A DNA stretch of 64,000 bases from Glebionis coronaria (lineage: Eukaryota > Streptophyta > Magnoliopsida > Asterales > Asteraceae), in NCBI GenBank assembly GCA_025667525.1, contig CM046882.1, forward strand, positions 548,030,630 to 548,094,629. Direction: 5' to 3'. Positions 53,366 through 64,000 of the stretch are shown here, in pieces. Under the pieces are notes generated by a model. It ran no database searches. It was not told the origin of the DNA and was given only the letters and a program-made list of their open reading frames with translations. Position 1 is the first letter of the stretch. Each line of letters begins with the position of its first letter. The position numbers and the translations under genes were made by a program.

Positions 53366-55080
53366 TTAAAAACCCGATATACGTATACCGGGGTCAAAGA
53401 TAGCGTCTTCGTTTTCGGATGAAAGACGAAACAACGCCACTCCAACATGAACCCCAATGGGGTAGAAGAAAATAGATAAGAAGTAGAAAGGTGGGGCAAT
53501 GGGTAAGTCACTAAAATGAGCTACTCGAGGTAGACTCACACCAAGCAAATAGATAAGATTTCCATTTATTGCATCGGTGGAAGACCGAGATTTCCCTTTA
53601 CAAGCAATTCCGGGATCGTAAATCTCGTCCTCGGTGGAGAAATGTGAGGGAACATAAGGGGCTTCCCCCACACTAGATCCACACCAACCGTCGTCAAAAG
53701 GAGTAGACGAGGTGGTAGCACTCATAAAACGCGGTGATGACGGAGTTAAACATGTAGAAAAATCTTTTAAAACATTTTTAAAATCTTTTCCTTTTTCATC
53801 GTTCAAAAACTCTTTATGAAAACCCGATTGAATAATGTCGAAAATATTTGGCGTGTCAAATTCAAAATTAGTCGCGCTAAAAATCCTCACATTTAAGTCC
53901 TTGGTGGGAGGGGTGGCGGATTATATAAGTTCTCAAAACGTTTGTCAATAAAGAACACCGCCCCCTCGGGGTCTACATACTCGTCATCCTCATGAACGTT
54001 GATCTCATCGATTTCTTCATCAAAGATAGGCTTGTCAAACCAAGGTTTGTCATTCCCCTCCTTGAGTATCTTAGAAACTCTCTCAAAAAGATCACGATCA
54101 AGCACGAAACCATTATTCTTTTGTGGGGATTGTTGATAAGTTAAATCCTCACGAATGTGGTAAACTTAATTCTCATTTGAGGAGTGTTGATTAGGTAACT
54201 CCTCGAGAATTGGATTTTGGGTGGTCACATGAGTTGGCTCGTCATCGAAAATAAGACGTTCCAACTCATTTAGTTCATCCTCGATTTTGGAAAGATCGAC
54301 CTCACTCGTAGGTGGAAGTGAAGGCATAAGAGCTAGCTCTCGTTCAATGATTTCCTCAATCTCGGGATCAAACTTGTAATCATCGTACTTCACATGTTTC
54401 TTTTTAGGAGAATCAAAAATTGCATGTGGATTTCGAAGTACGTGATCAATCTCGGCAAAATCGCCATCGTCATCGTCAAAGAAAGAGTCGATGTGAGCAT
54501 TCACAACCATGGTCTTACAAGTCGAATGACTATGCTTAGGTGACTTTTCTAAAACGAGAGGATCGATGTCGATAAACCCTTTAGCCTCAACGGGTGTTGG
54601 GCTAGGCAAAGGAGGCACTTCGATGGAGTTAGAAGTTGAAGCCTCAAAGACGTGGTCCTTCGAAGGTGGTGAAGACGAGCCCATTTTGGTCGTTGTCGTG
54701 ATGGCACTAACGTCGCCCTTCGGAATTGGTGTTTCACTTGTTTCGCTAAAAACATCCCAAAGTGAGTTTTCATCCATAAATTTACACATACCCTTTTGAA
54801 TTAGGTACACGTACTCTTTATCATTAATATCATCATCTTTAAAACCGTTTTTCTTAATTCTTTCAAAACATGCATTAAGCCTCATTCTTTCCGCTAAAGT
54901 GAACATTTTGAAATCATTAGGATTTGAGTCATTAGGTTTTGAAACCTCGGTTTTTTCATTCTCATTAAACCCTTGGGATTTTCTAGCGAAAAAGTCCATT
55001 TTCTCATCCCCATATCTCATAGTAAGTCTCCCCTCGTGAACGTCGATTACGGTTCGAGCCGTCGATAAGAATGGTCGACC
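53366..55080 (-). pseudogene. Tat-NA downstream acidic frame (unknown; replaces RT-RNase H-integrase)
   Basis: Continues in the gag-protease frame after the stop at 55081 (LSTARTVIDVHEGRLT completes the protease tail). It runs to a TAA at 54166, resumes in the same frame to 53893, then a frameshift leads into the segment ending at 53366. The product is acidic and low-complexity, with FFDDDDGDFAEID, PTPVEAKG and the related motifs TEDEIYDPGI and NEDAIFDPGI. I find no YxDD box, RNase H Asp motif or DDE motif. It could be a spacer region of the family or a captured host sequence. Confidence 0.7.
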
Positions 55081-57207
55081 TTAAATAATGGGACATTTAG
55101 GGTCACACTCGTAATCGGATATAACGAAATCCGTGGGAAAAACAAACTTTCCAATCCTAACATAGACATCCTCGGCTATTCCAATTGGTATAAGTGGAGT
55201 ACAATTTGCAAGCTCGATAGTCATGTTCGTGGGGGTAAGTGAAGGCAATCTCATCAATTTCCAAAGAGAATGAGGCATGAGATTGATGCTAGCACCTAAA
55301 TCGGCAAGGGCTAAGCATCCCTCAATCTCGGAAAAATCACAAGGTAATAGAAATTGGCCCGGATCCTTTTCCTTTCTCGGCATACGCCTTTTGGGTTTTT
55401 TAAGAAGGATCGATGCACAAGTTTCTTCAAGGGTTACTTTGGTAAGGTCGACAAAGCTCTCTTTTTGAATCGTGGATGGAATTTGAGGTACACGAGGGTG
55501 TGCACTCTTTTCCTTGGTCGCCACGTTCACCCCATCGACTTTAGAACAAGAAGACGTCTTAGAAGTCGAGGGTTGAGAAGAATAAACAACTAGAAATCCT
55601 TCAAGGTTAGGGGTAATCACACGACCTTTCTCACGAGACGAGGCGGCTTTACATTGTTCCTTCGGATTTGCTACGGTGTCACTAGGTAACGAACTCGATG
55701 ACGCACCCGAGGACTTGTTCATTATGGCCGAAAACATCTTTTTTATGTCAATTTGCCCTTGCTCAATCTTCGTGTTTTGCAATTTCAAAGTATTTGTAAA
55801 GTCGTTTTTCAAAGTACCAATTTCTCCCTCTAATCGTCTCATATTAGCCTTATTCGTTTTCATGTAATTTTGAAAATCGTTTGACGAACTATTTTGATTT
55901 GAATTAAAGTTCCCTTGGTTTTGATTACTTCTTTGAAAATTTCCTTGATTCCCACTTGAAAAATTCTTGCCTTGATTGTTGTTGTTTGAAAAATTCGAGT
56001 TTTGATTATTATCTCGATTTTGCCAAGTTATATTACGACCTTGATTATAACCTCCTTGATTTTGATTCGAAAAATTTCCTTGTTGATTGTTTCCTTGAAA
56101 ATTGTTTCGGTTTTGAAAATTGTTGCCTTGGTTATAATTTCCTTGTTGTGATGGACCCGCGTTATTTTGATTTTGAAAATTGCTGTTTCCATTTAACGCA
56201 CTCACATTCGACGTTTGGCCATCCGTAGCCGCACACTCGTAATAATTATGAGGTCCACCACAAAACGTACACGAAACCTCAACCGCTTTCACCGTAGCGG
56301 GAGCGTCTTTCTTTTGCATCTCAACGAGAAAAGACGTAAACACATTCGTCAACTTGTCTACTTTCGCATCAACCCTCTCAATGTCGCGATTAGAACTACT
56401 AACATTGGCGACATTGGCAACACTCGGTGCATTGCGGAGTTGGTAAACCTTGGATCGGTTTTCGATAATTATCAATGCATCTTTCGGAGTTTTGCACAAA
56501 AAGTTGCCACCGGTGGCGGAATTCAACGAATCTTGCTCTTGAAAATTAAGACCGTTGTAAAACGTATCGATTTGGTGCAACTCGGAAAAACCATGGTGAG
56601 GACATTGCCTAAGCAATTCCTTAAAACGATCCCACGCGTCTCTAAAAGATTCATTCGGTTTTTGCTCAAATTTCGTAATTTCATTTTTGAAAAACGTTGT
56701 CTTAGACGGTGGGAAAAAATAATTAACGAACTTGGAAACGAGATCCTTCCACGCAGTTATAGAATTAGGTGGCTCTTTCTCGTACCAATCCTTGGCGGCA
56801 CCATCGAGCGAGTACGGAAAAAGCATAAGCTTGACGACATCGGTGTCGACGTTCTTAAACTTGCTCGTGGCTAAAAGACGATCAAAATTCCGAATATGGT
56901 CGTGAGGATTATCGGCTTCACGACCTCGAAACTTCGTAGCTTGGATTAACGAAAGCGTTCCGCTCTTAATCTCAAAATTCTTCGCTTCGATAGCGGGAAT
57001 TACGATCGCGTCTCCATAACCCTCGATGGGCGCTTGGAGCAATTCCATCATCGAACGATTATCGGCCATCTCCTCTACGGTTTCTTCAACAACGATATTA
57101 GGAACGTCGGTTTCTAATTCTCGTCTACGTCGTCGATTCCTTCGATTACGATTGCGTCGATTCGAAGCTTCGCTAGAATTGGAATAATCCTTCGATCGAG
57201 TGCGCAT
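55081..57207 (-). CDS. Tat-NA gag-protease (708 aa to first stop)
   Basis: Start ATG at 57207 (MRTRSKDYSN), followed by an Arg-rich tract and MADNRSMMELLQAP near residue 47. The gag domain (DNPHDHIRNFDRLL, AKDWYEKEPP, NYFFPPSKTT, CPHHGFSELHQIDTFYNGL) covers about 85-240. A variant zinc knuckle, CTFCGGPHNYYEC (C-x2-C-x3-H-x4-C), is near 313, then a long Asn/Gln-rich region (about 345-450). A protease-like domain near 636 has ADLGASINLMP, with Leu where the classical motif has Ser or Thr, as often in Athila/Tat proteases. The stop TAA at 55081-55083 falls inside the protease and looks like a one-base change, since the domain continues in frame. Clear Tat/Athila type; activity unlikely. Confidence 0.88.
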   Translation of the reverse strand: MRTRSKDYSNSSEASNRRNRNRRNRRRRRELETDVPNIVVEETVEEMADNRSMMELLQAPIEGYGDAIVIPAIEAKNFEIKSGTLSLIQATKFRGREADNPHDHIRNFDRLLATSKFKNVDTDVVKLMLFPYSLDGAAKDWYEKEPPNSITAWKDLVSKFVNYFFPPSKTTFFKNEITKFEQKPNESFRDAWDRFKELLRQCPHHGFSELHQIDTFYNGLNFQEQDSLNSATGGNFLCKTPKDALIIIENRSKVYQLRNAPSVANVANVSSSNRDIERVDAKVDKLTNVFTSFLVEMQKKDAPATVKAVEVSCTFCGGPHNYYECAATDGQTSNVSALNGNSNFQNQNNAGPSQQGNYNQGNNFQNRNNFQGNNQQGNFSNQNQGGYNQGRNITWQNRDNNQNSNFSNNNNQGKNFSSGNQGNFQRSNQNQGNFNSNQNSSSNDFQNYMKTNKANMRRLEGEIGTLKNDFTNTLKLQNTKIEQGQIDIKKMFSAIMNKSSGASSSSLPSDTVANPKEQCKAASSREKGRVITPNLEGFLVVYSSQPSTSKTSSCSKVDGVNVATKEKSAHPRVPQIPSTIQKESFVDLTKVTLEETCASILLKKPKRRMPRKEKDPGQFLLPCDFSEIEGCLALADLGASINLMPHSLWKLMRLPSLTPTNMTIELANCTPLIPIGIAEDVYVRIGKFVFPTDFVISDYECDPKCPII

Positions 57208-58036
57208 GCACTAAGCGTAGAATGGGTGGTAGCAAAGAATATTCTTTTTGCGGTTTTTCGATTTTTCAATTTTTTTTTTGTTTTTGATTGTTTTTTAATT
57301 TTTTTGGATTTTTGAATGTATTACGTAGACACAAATCTACAAATCTCCCCTCGAATCGACTTTCTCGATTAAAGGAGCCTCAAAGAATGAAAACGATCAC
57401 GTGGAGTGAACGTTCTCGATGACTTTAGAACGTTGGTGGAACACCAAAACGTTCAAGAGGGTTTAATCTTAAAAACACAAGCAAATATAATATATGTAGA
57501 TAATACTTGGGCGGCAAACCCTCGATTAGCCCTCTTTCTCAAAACACGCACAAGCGAGCGGAGGAAACGAGGCGGCGCGAAGCACTTAAGAGCCTTTTTC
57601 CTTTAGGTCGTGAAATACAACCGCCTTATACCCACCTTATAGTTTGTGTTAATTGAAATTAAGCCTCACGGAAGTATTTATCTATTTTGCCTTTAAACTT
57701 TAGCTTTGGATTCAAATACAATGATCGAGTGATGAAATCCCGAATCAAGGTTGCGTTTTCACGCTTTTGGAGTACTTGTATATTTATTGTTCTACGTAAG
57801 TACAATATATTAATATATTCACAATAAAAACGAAAACCAATATATCTACAATATAGTAAAAGGTTGATTTGTGTTTAATTTAGGAAAATTAAACACGATT
57901 TATTTGGATATTATAATATAATAAAGAAAAATAACAAAAATGAGTATGTACGATATTCACGCTTTCCAAAAAATGAAAAGCTAAAACGCACTACTCACAC
58001 AAACACGATACTAATAATAATGGCACACTAAACACC
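57208..58036 (-). other. Tat-NA 5' leader
   Basis: Untranslated region between primer site and gag ATG, with a T-rich run at 57255-57310 (plus strand) and an A/T-rich segment at 57780-57960. No gene seen; a 66 aa plus-strand frame at 57406-57606 is not supported. Confidence 0.75.
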
Positions 58037-58054
58037 TCCCCGGCAGCGGCGCCA
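58037..58054 (-). promoter_or_regulatory. Tat-NA primer-binding site (Asp-tRNA type)
   Basis: Minus-strand TGGCGCCGCTGCCGGGGA, 6 nt inside the 5' LTR. It closely matches the Asp-tRNA-type site known for Athila elements (one difference from the form I recall). Confidence 0.85.
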
Positions 58055-58060
58055 AAAATT

Positions 58061-61000
58061 TGATGTAGATTTTTCGTACACGTTTTAGGAAAAACGCGTA
58101 TGAGTGGCAAGTATTAAGTCTTACGCTTTAGGAAAAACGTAAAACCGAATAAGTGCGGGTTCGTTCTCGAAGGAGGTGTGTGGATTAATGTGCCAATATA
58201 TATGAAATCAAGTTTGGATTAGTGACGTTTTTGGTTGAGAAGAGAAAAAGTAAAGACGAGTTACGCTACGATTACACTACGACGAATGACGTAAAACGCG
58301 AACGTAATTACGTAAAACGCGACGAAATTAAAAACAAAACCTAAAAATTAATTAAAAGTTTAAACTAAGTCCAAAATAATATAAATAAGAATAAAAATCA
58401 AACAAATATATTTTAAAACCTTTTATTAATTAAATATTCAATTTTTAATGCTAATTAAAGCCCTAAAATTAAATATAATTAACAAAATGCCCAAAATATA
58501 ATTTTATAGAACTAATAAGTTACTTATATTATTTAAAGACTAAAAAGTATTTTTCCAAATTTTTTAAAAGTATTTTTCTATTTTTAAAAGGCTAAAAACA
58601 CTTTTTAAACTAAAATAATAATAAAAATAATAAAATAATGCTAAAAATAAATATTATTTTTCTAAAAATCTTTTTTTAACTAAATTAACAAGGGAAAAAT
58701 GAAAAAGTTTAAAAAAAACTAAAAAAATTGGCTAAAAATGAAAGTACCCCAAAGTACCCCATGGTGGAGTACTTTAGTGTTGTCCAAGATCCTACCAGAG
58801 AAAGGGTTTGTCCAATATCAGTGTTGTCCGATATCGGACAACACGAAAAAAAACAAAAAAAATGGTCGTTCTCGGACAACAAAGAAAATACTTGCTGTAT
58901 GGATTTTTGGCTCGTTTTGGGTTGATTTGGGCTCGTTTTTGCTGGTAACTTGTTGATTACTTGGTGTTTTTTTGGGCAATAAGGCACCCTCACAACCTTT
59001 TGGTTGTGAGGAGTCAAGTATAACACAATAATACAAACACAAAACACAAATCTCACCACAAATCACAGTACTAGGAGCAAATTATGAACAAAATGCAGAA
59101 AGTTGATGAAAAGTGATACGTGCTAGCATGAATGAGCAAAACAGTGACTATTATGCTAATTGTTTAACCACCAAATGCAATCTAAACATCAACCAACTAG
59201 CAAATTACCTCTAAATCTAAACAAATACTAGCTATTTTAAGTATTTCAGCACCAAAACGCCAAGAACCTACCCTAGATGAACCACTGTATCACAGAAAGG
59301 GGTAAGCGGTATGTTGTATGTTATTACAGTGACCTACAAGGCCGATTAATAAACTCCAAATGTTCTCCAAAGTATATTATTAGCTAATGCACACTGAATC
59401 CTATTCCTAAACTATCAAACAACCAAAAATTAAACCTTAATGCACCCAAGAAAACCCCAAACCACTTGTTGATATGGATTTCAACAATATAAGTGGTCTG
59501 GTGGCTTTGAGACAAATCAGTGAGCTAGTTAGCTCATCTAGGCTATCCTAACATTGCTCAAATTCCTCAACCATCCAATGCGTACTTCAACCGACCCTAA
59601 ACTTACTTGTTTCACCAAGATTTGGACCATAGAACACTAAAATAAGTCCTTATACCCTGCTGATATGGTTGGTTAGCAGAAAGTAGCGTATGTTGATGAA
59701 AGTGGCCCAACAGTGAGCTAAGGTGCACTTTTATACCAATAAAACCTAGCAATAACCTAGTACTACATGTGGGACTTAATTCAAGCCTAAGTATATAGCT
59801 ATGCCAAAAATAAAAAAACCCTCAAACACAATAATCAAGCCAAAAGTACCCTACTGGTTGAACTATGCAGTTTTTATGCGTTATCCAGCAACACTAAACC
59901 ACCTTGTTTTACTTAGTACCTTGAAATCACTACTTAACTAAGACTAACAGATTAAGTAAAAGATGTGCAAGTCGCTTAGGTAGGTGTGTGTGTCACCCAC
60001 AACCTTGAACCAACAGAAACAAACACCCATTAAACTATGAAAAATCACAAATTAACAAAGAAAAGCTTAATGAAACTCAACCAAATGGACTTAAATCTTA
60101 ACCTAACATGTTCTAATCATGTAGGAGAGCACAAATAAACAATAAAACTCAAGCAAACACAATCTAACAACGAAATCTCATACCCTCACAAATCTTATAA
60201 AAAGGAGAAAGGGGTTCAAGCTCTCACCTTTCTTGACTTTGTTCAAGCCAAGAAGACCAAGCTGATGCCGTCCTTACGCTTTTGATGAGGTCAAGTGGCT
60301 ATATAATTTCTTGAAAGATGCAAGCGATGAACAATGGCACTTGGAGACTACAACAGCCACACCAAGTCCAACACTATCAAATGCCTTGTGGGTCTGTTAT
60401 GAGCACCAAACCAGGAAATTTTTCAAGCTTGAAAAGGTTAAACCAAAAGCTTTGTCAAGGCTTTTGGGATTAGCTTTTCAAACAGTGAGTAATAAAAAAA
60501 ACCGGAAAACAGTATGATTACTCAAAAAACTTGGAATACAAATTTTTGTGAAGTGAACTATAGGTCACAAACAAGAACAATAACACTTAACTCATAACAT
60601 TATTGGGCCTTGATTTGTCAAATTAGGACCCCTATAATCTGTTATGAACCAAATGGGTCTCAAAATCCTTTTTTGCCAAAATGTTTGAACAAAAATATCT
60701 TTTTGATAAACTTAAGCTAAACTTGCATGAGAATAAACTTTGCACTATGTAAAAAACAGTAAAGATGGAACACAGACTTGTAATTTAATTTAAGAAATAC
60801 TATAAATATTCATTTAGTAAAATAATCTTACAAGCTGGAACAAGAGAATAGATGTCACACACGACATCTATTTATACAACAAAAGAAAACTATCTAGAAG
60901 ACAGTGAACAATAACCCTAACACTATTGATTTCCTAAAATACCCCAAGCATATTCCAAGGATATGCTGAATTTGAATCTTGCTTCTAGGTCCTTCTTTGA

Positions 61001-61920
61001 TCATGTGAAGATGCCAGCTTGTTAAAATCGATCGTGAGCGTTGCTTTACTCTTTGGGACCAAGGAATTAACCATATACGTTGATCTACTGCCAAGATTTT
61101 GTATTTTTCTTCAATGGTGGAGCAGGGGAGTACGGTGGGACCACGTAGGTGAGAGTGATGGGTGTTTTGAGGTGTGGGTTATGATGTGGTTAAGGTATAT
61201 TGATGATCTGGAAGTCTAAAAACAAAACCCCTTTGTTTTAAGGTTCAATTGAAGATTAGGGTTCTAGGGTAATTAAGTTGTGTGAAGATTGGGGAAAATG
61301 TTTCCCGGTTTATGATTTGTTAATACTAATATAAATAAATTAGTGATAGTGGGATGATGTGGCGGTTTTGGTGAAGTGGCAAAAGATTATTGGGTGGATG
61401 AAGTTTAATGTCTTGGCGAAAACGATCCCTAAGCTCCCAAACTTTTGTCATTCAAAGTTTTAAACTGCCACAATGTATTTCCCTTTATAACAAAGTTTTT
61501 GTTTTTGCACTTTTGCCACAATAACTTTTGAAAAGTTATTTCCAAGGGTTATATGTGTAATTTGTCCATGCTTCAAGGGCTTGTAATGACATGTCTTCAA
61601 TCTCCAAGGATAAATCTTGTACAAATGAATAATGGAGGGTCATTTGTGGCAAGTCTTCAAAATAGAGGGACCAATCTTGACAAATCTTCAAACTTCAAGG
61701 GTATTTTTAGAAAATCCATACTCGGGTCCGGTTCTTTGCGCGGCTTCGTTTCCCGTGTTCGTTTTTGCTTCATTCTTGTGATCTTTTGTTGAATTCACGA
61801 TATCCGTACCTGAAATACACAATGAACAAACACAAGCATATTTTTGGGTATTTTGATGATATTTTAAGCGTTTTAAGCCCGATTTGGACGATGAGACTAT
61901 GTATAATTACAGTCTCATCA
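58061..61920 (-). repeat. Tat-NA 5' LTR (3860 bp)
   Basis: Pairs with 47635-51497, and the palindrome copy is at 58821-58844. Differences include scattered substitutions, homopolymer length changes and the 7-bp indel near the start. Confidence 0.95.
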
Positions 61921-61925
61921 TGTAT

Positions 61926-62776
61926 GATGATTATGTCTTCTATCTTTTCTTCTTGATATGCTAGGCTAAATTATTTATTGTTTATCTATGATTGCATGAA
62001 AGATGTGATGTGATCTTATTATGTTTATTACTTCTTGGCTTGACCGTGTGCATGTTTGGCTCTAGAAAACCAAACTAGATTTGCATATCTTGACTGTTGA
62101 TATGTCTAGTGAAACGTGGGTGATTAGATGATGCCGCACCTCATAGATCTATGTTCTTGTTCGTGAACTTCCTTGATCGGGTCGTCAATTGCATGGTAAT
62201 CGTGTGGCTATTTTGGCGAACACATTTAGGTATTTGTTAATGCATGTGTAAATGAGTAGATATAGGGTTTGTCTATGATTTTGTCACATAGACGATTTGA
62301 GGGTGTATGTCAAGTAGGTAGGATATAGTAAACGTCGACATACTGCTATGCTAGGTTTTGCTTGTTTCACATATGACTTGTAATAAATACAAACAAAAAC
62401 ACGTACATATTTAACCAACAGGGTATGACGGGTAGCAAACACATTAAGAGAACATTGTAGTGAGTAATTCATGATTAGGTAAACACATTTAACTGGTGAA
62501 ATTCTACAACATTAGGTTAGGTTAGAGTATTAGTCAAAACCTCCCTCTCATACCCCGAGAATTTACTTGCTTTTATCAAATATAAAAATACAAAAAGAAT
62601 ATGGTTCCCACCTCTAGACCTTTTGTATGTTTGACACTGAACTCCTAAACTATTCCCTAAGAGAACGATAAAAACATTGAGTCCTTACCTATACTATATT
62701 TACACGACCAGGTACACTGCCTGAGGGGTAGTAAAACTCTTGAAGCGCGAAAGATTTAACCCCGATAAATGCCTCA
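61926..62776. other. Older sequence continuing the Tat-NA target site
   Basis: Continues the sequence interrupted at 47629 (ATGTCTATG | TGTAT | GATGATTATG). No ORF, tRNA or known repeat motif recognised. It may be the remainder of the old Athila-like LTR. Confidence 0.4.
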
Positions 62777-63562
62777 TCAACGCTCATGTTTAACCAGGTT
62801 CACATAGATGTACATGACACTCACATTACCATAATAAACAAGAGTGGTAGTGTGCAACTCACACAATAAATTACGGATCCATGCGGTTTTAAACAACAAC
62901 ATTAACAACTCTTTGATATTTAGCCTCAACACTAGAATGTGATAAAGTATCATGGCGCTTACCATACCATGATAAAAGATTATCACCAACAAAACACAAT
63001 AACTTGTAGATCGGTGAGCGACAAGACAACCCGCCCAATTAATCCATAGTCTAGGCCATAAGCTAATCAATAAATGAGACATAAAGCTAAAACCATGATC
63101 TCTAGTGCCACAGACATAGCGCAAAATGCAATACAAAACAATGAAGTATGGATCACGACAATCATCCATATAAAGACAGACGTGCTAGACAGAATAAGAA
63201 AGTTTTGGATGCATAAGAGTAAGATACCAAAGAGCACAAGTAAAATTGTAATATAATAGGATCACAAACAACTTCATCGTCAGAACCAATCATGGACTCA
63301 ATATCAACAATAGTATTGCACACGTTACAATTTTACATATGTGATTGCCAAGAATTTCCTCTATAAATTTTAACTGGGATAAGAACATGCCAAAAGTTGT
63401 TCCTTATGTAGAAAATACCAAGAAAATAACCGAGAGGGCCAATATCTGTCATGGCAAACTCAGAAGCAGTGAGGCTAACTTCATTCACATAGAACAAGAT
63501 ATAAGAAATATCGTAACCACGGTGATATACAAACAAGGATGTGTGATGAAACCAAATATTTG
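62777..63562 (-). pseudogene. RE1-type Copia RT/RNase H remnant
   Basis: Read downward from 63562: LFVYHRG, SEFAMTDIGPLGYFLGI and GMFLSQ-like pieces of the RT end, then RDPYFIVLYCILRYVCGT, DWAGC-like and STSGYCVL-like pieces. The last are TAWIRNLLCELHT and LVYYGNVSVMY of RNase H, in which the YCDN-type motif has decayed. Several frameshifts and stops are present. The motif style is that of RE1-like Copia (Ale/Ivana type, not resolved), a different lineage from Copia1-3. No LTR found. Confidence 0.8.
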
Positions 63563-64000
63563 AATGTTTTTAGCAGTAATATCCTTTCAATTCTGCTCTG
63601 TTTTGGTACTAAAAACATCTAATATTGCAAGAAAATGGTTGTTTTATGTTTTGTAGGTAAAATCAAGCAAGTAACAGAAAACGAAAGAAAATGGTGGACT
63701 TATACAAGAACAACACCAAGAAATAAAGGTGTCTACGGCGTATATAGATTTATACCCTACGTCATAGATAAAACGATGGTCAGAAGATTCCATATTTGAA
63801 AATTTCTACGACATAAATGATATCTACCTGTTAGAACGACCACATGCATTAGAACTTGGCCTTTACCATCTTTCCTCCAGAAATGTATTTGTGTTTGCCA
63901 TGTTGATTGATAAAAGAGTGAGAAGGGATTTTTGATTCACAATGTGTATATATGTGCAATATGCAATGAAGTATGCAAAATAGAATTGGACAAGAAAGTA
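63563..64000. other. Unassigned right end of window
   Basis: A/T-rich sequence with no supported ORF, LTR terminus or RNA gene. GTCTACGGCGTATATAGA (63738-63755) resembles the GACGGCGT and TATATAGA elements near 47290-47470, so it could be related LTR debris. Weak evidence. Confidence 0.3.

Larger units (their letters stand above)
47635..61920 (-). mobile_element. Tat-NA: 14.3 kb non-autonomous Athila/Tat-like element, gag-protease only
   Basis: LTRs at 47635-51497 and 58061-61920 (3863 and 3860 bp) begin TGATGTAG and end TCTCATCA on the plus strand. The TGTAT duplication is at 47630-47634 and 61921-61925. The primer site (58037-58054) and polypurine tract (51498-51512) show that it reads on the minus strand. 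The internal region encodes a gag of Athila/Tat type, a protease, then an acidic frame of unknown function. RT, RNase H and integrase are absent over the whole 6.56 kb, so movement would need enzymes from a relative. The LTRs differ by a small number of substitutions and indels, including a 7-bp indel near 47797. Confidence 0.93.

Noticed and set aside
56215..56874. 219 aa plus-strand frame
   Set aside because: Antisense shadow of Tat-NA gag. The minus frame has the conserved gag motifs.
47635..61920. Segmental duplication of 3.9 kb
   Set aside because: TG...CA ends, matching five-base duplications, primer site and polypurine tract show that the copies are LTRs.

Overview
The window is a plant nuclear repeat block. 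I see no convincing host gene in it. It is built from LTR retrotransposons inserted into one another, plus older debris. The Copia gag-pol type (very long gag, PTGR/CPLTR repeats near its C-terminus, an extra ORF after pol) and the Tat/Athila-type gag resemble families I know as very abundant in Asteraceae, so a composite-family genome is the best guess (moderate confidence, from recall, not from a search).

Layout. (1) 1-20669, minus strand: 'Gypsy1', a chromodomain Ty3/gypsy element (Tekay/Del-like). Its 3' LTR is cut by the window start (1-248) and its 5' LTR is 17719-20669. Gag-pol carries several stops and a frameshift. (2) 5257-17397, minus strand, inside the Gypsy1 leader: 'Copia1', a 12.1 kb SIRE/Maximus-like Copia with 322/321 bp LTRs, a CAGTT target-site duplication and broken ORFs. 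(3) 20670-46315, plus strand: 'Copia3', a decayed relative of Copia1. Gypsy1 sits in its gag, so its 5' end lies off the window to the left. Its 3' LTR is 45985-46315. (4) 27440-45364, plus strand, inside the Copia3 3' untranslated region: 'Copia2', 17.9 kb, with LTRs I read as identical, a TTTAT duplication and three long open frames (gag about 1610 aa, pol about 1155 aa, and a 1319 aa ORF3 of unknown function). It is the youngest and only intact-looking element. (5) 46316-47634: an older Athila/Tat-like RT/RNase H fragment and LTR-like sequence, interrupted by Copia3 on the left and by (6) 47635-61920, minus strand: 'Tat-NA', 14.3 kb, with 3.86 kb LTRs and a TGTAT duplication. Tat-NA has gag and protease but an acidic unknown frame where RT, RNase H and integrase should be. 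(7) 61926-64000: older sequence containing a badly decayed RE1-type Copia RT/RNase H piece (62777-63562).

The stratigraphy agrees with LTR divergence: Gypsy1 about 3.6 % (9 of 248), Copia1 inside it about 1.2 %, Copia2 0 %. Copia1 is a sibling of Copia3, so it shows what Copia3 looked like before Gypsy1 and Copia2 entered it.

How the parts work together. In Copia2 the LTR supplies the promoter (TATA at 27608) and an initiator-Met-tRNA-type primer site follows. Gag and pol overlap by 61 nt in different frames, an overlap kept in all three Copia copies. Arrays of a TTCCG(A/G)AT motif that can fold into serial hairpins end about 135-140 nt upstream of both gag and ORF3, and extra polypurine tracts lie around ORF3. 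Copia1, Copia3 and Tat-NA look unable to move without proteins from relatives. The most interesting points are the paired hairpin arrays and ORF3 of Copia2, the three intron-like gaps in the Gypsy1 gag, the conserved gag/pol frame overlap, and the pol-less architecture of Tat-NA.
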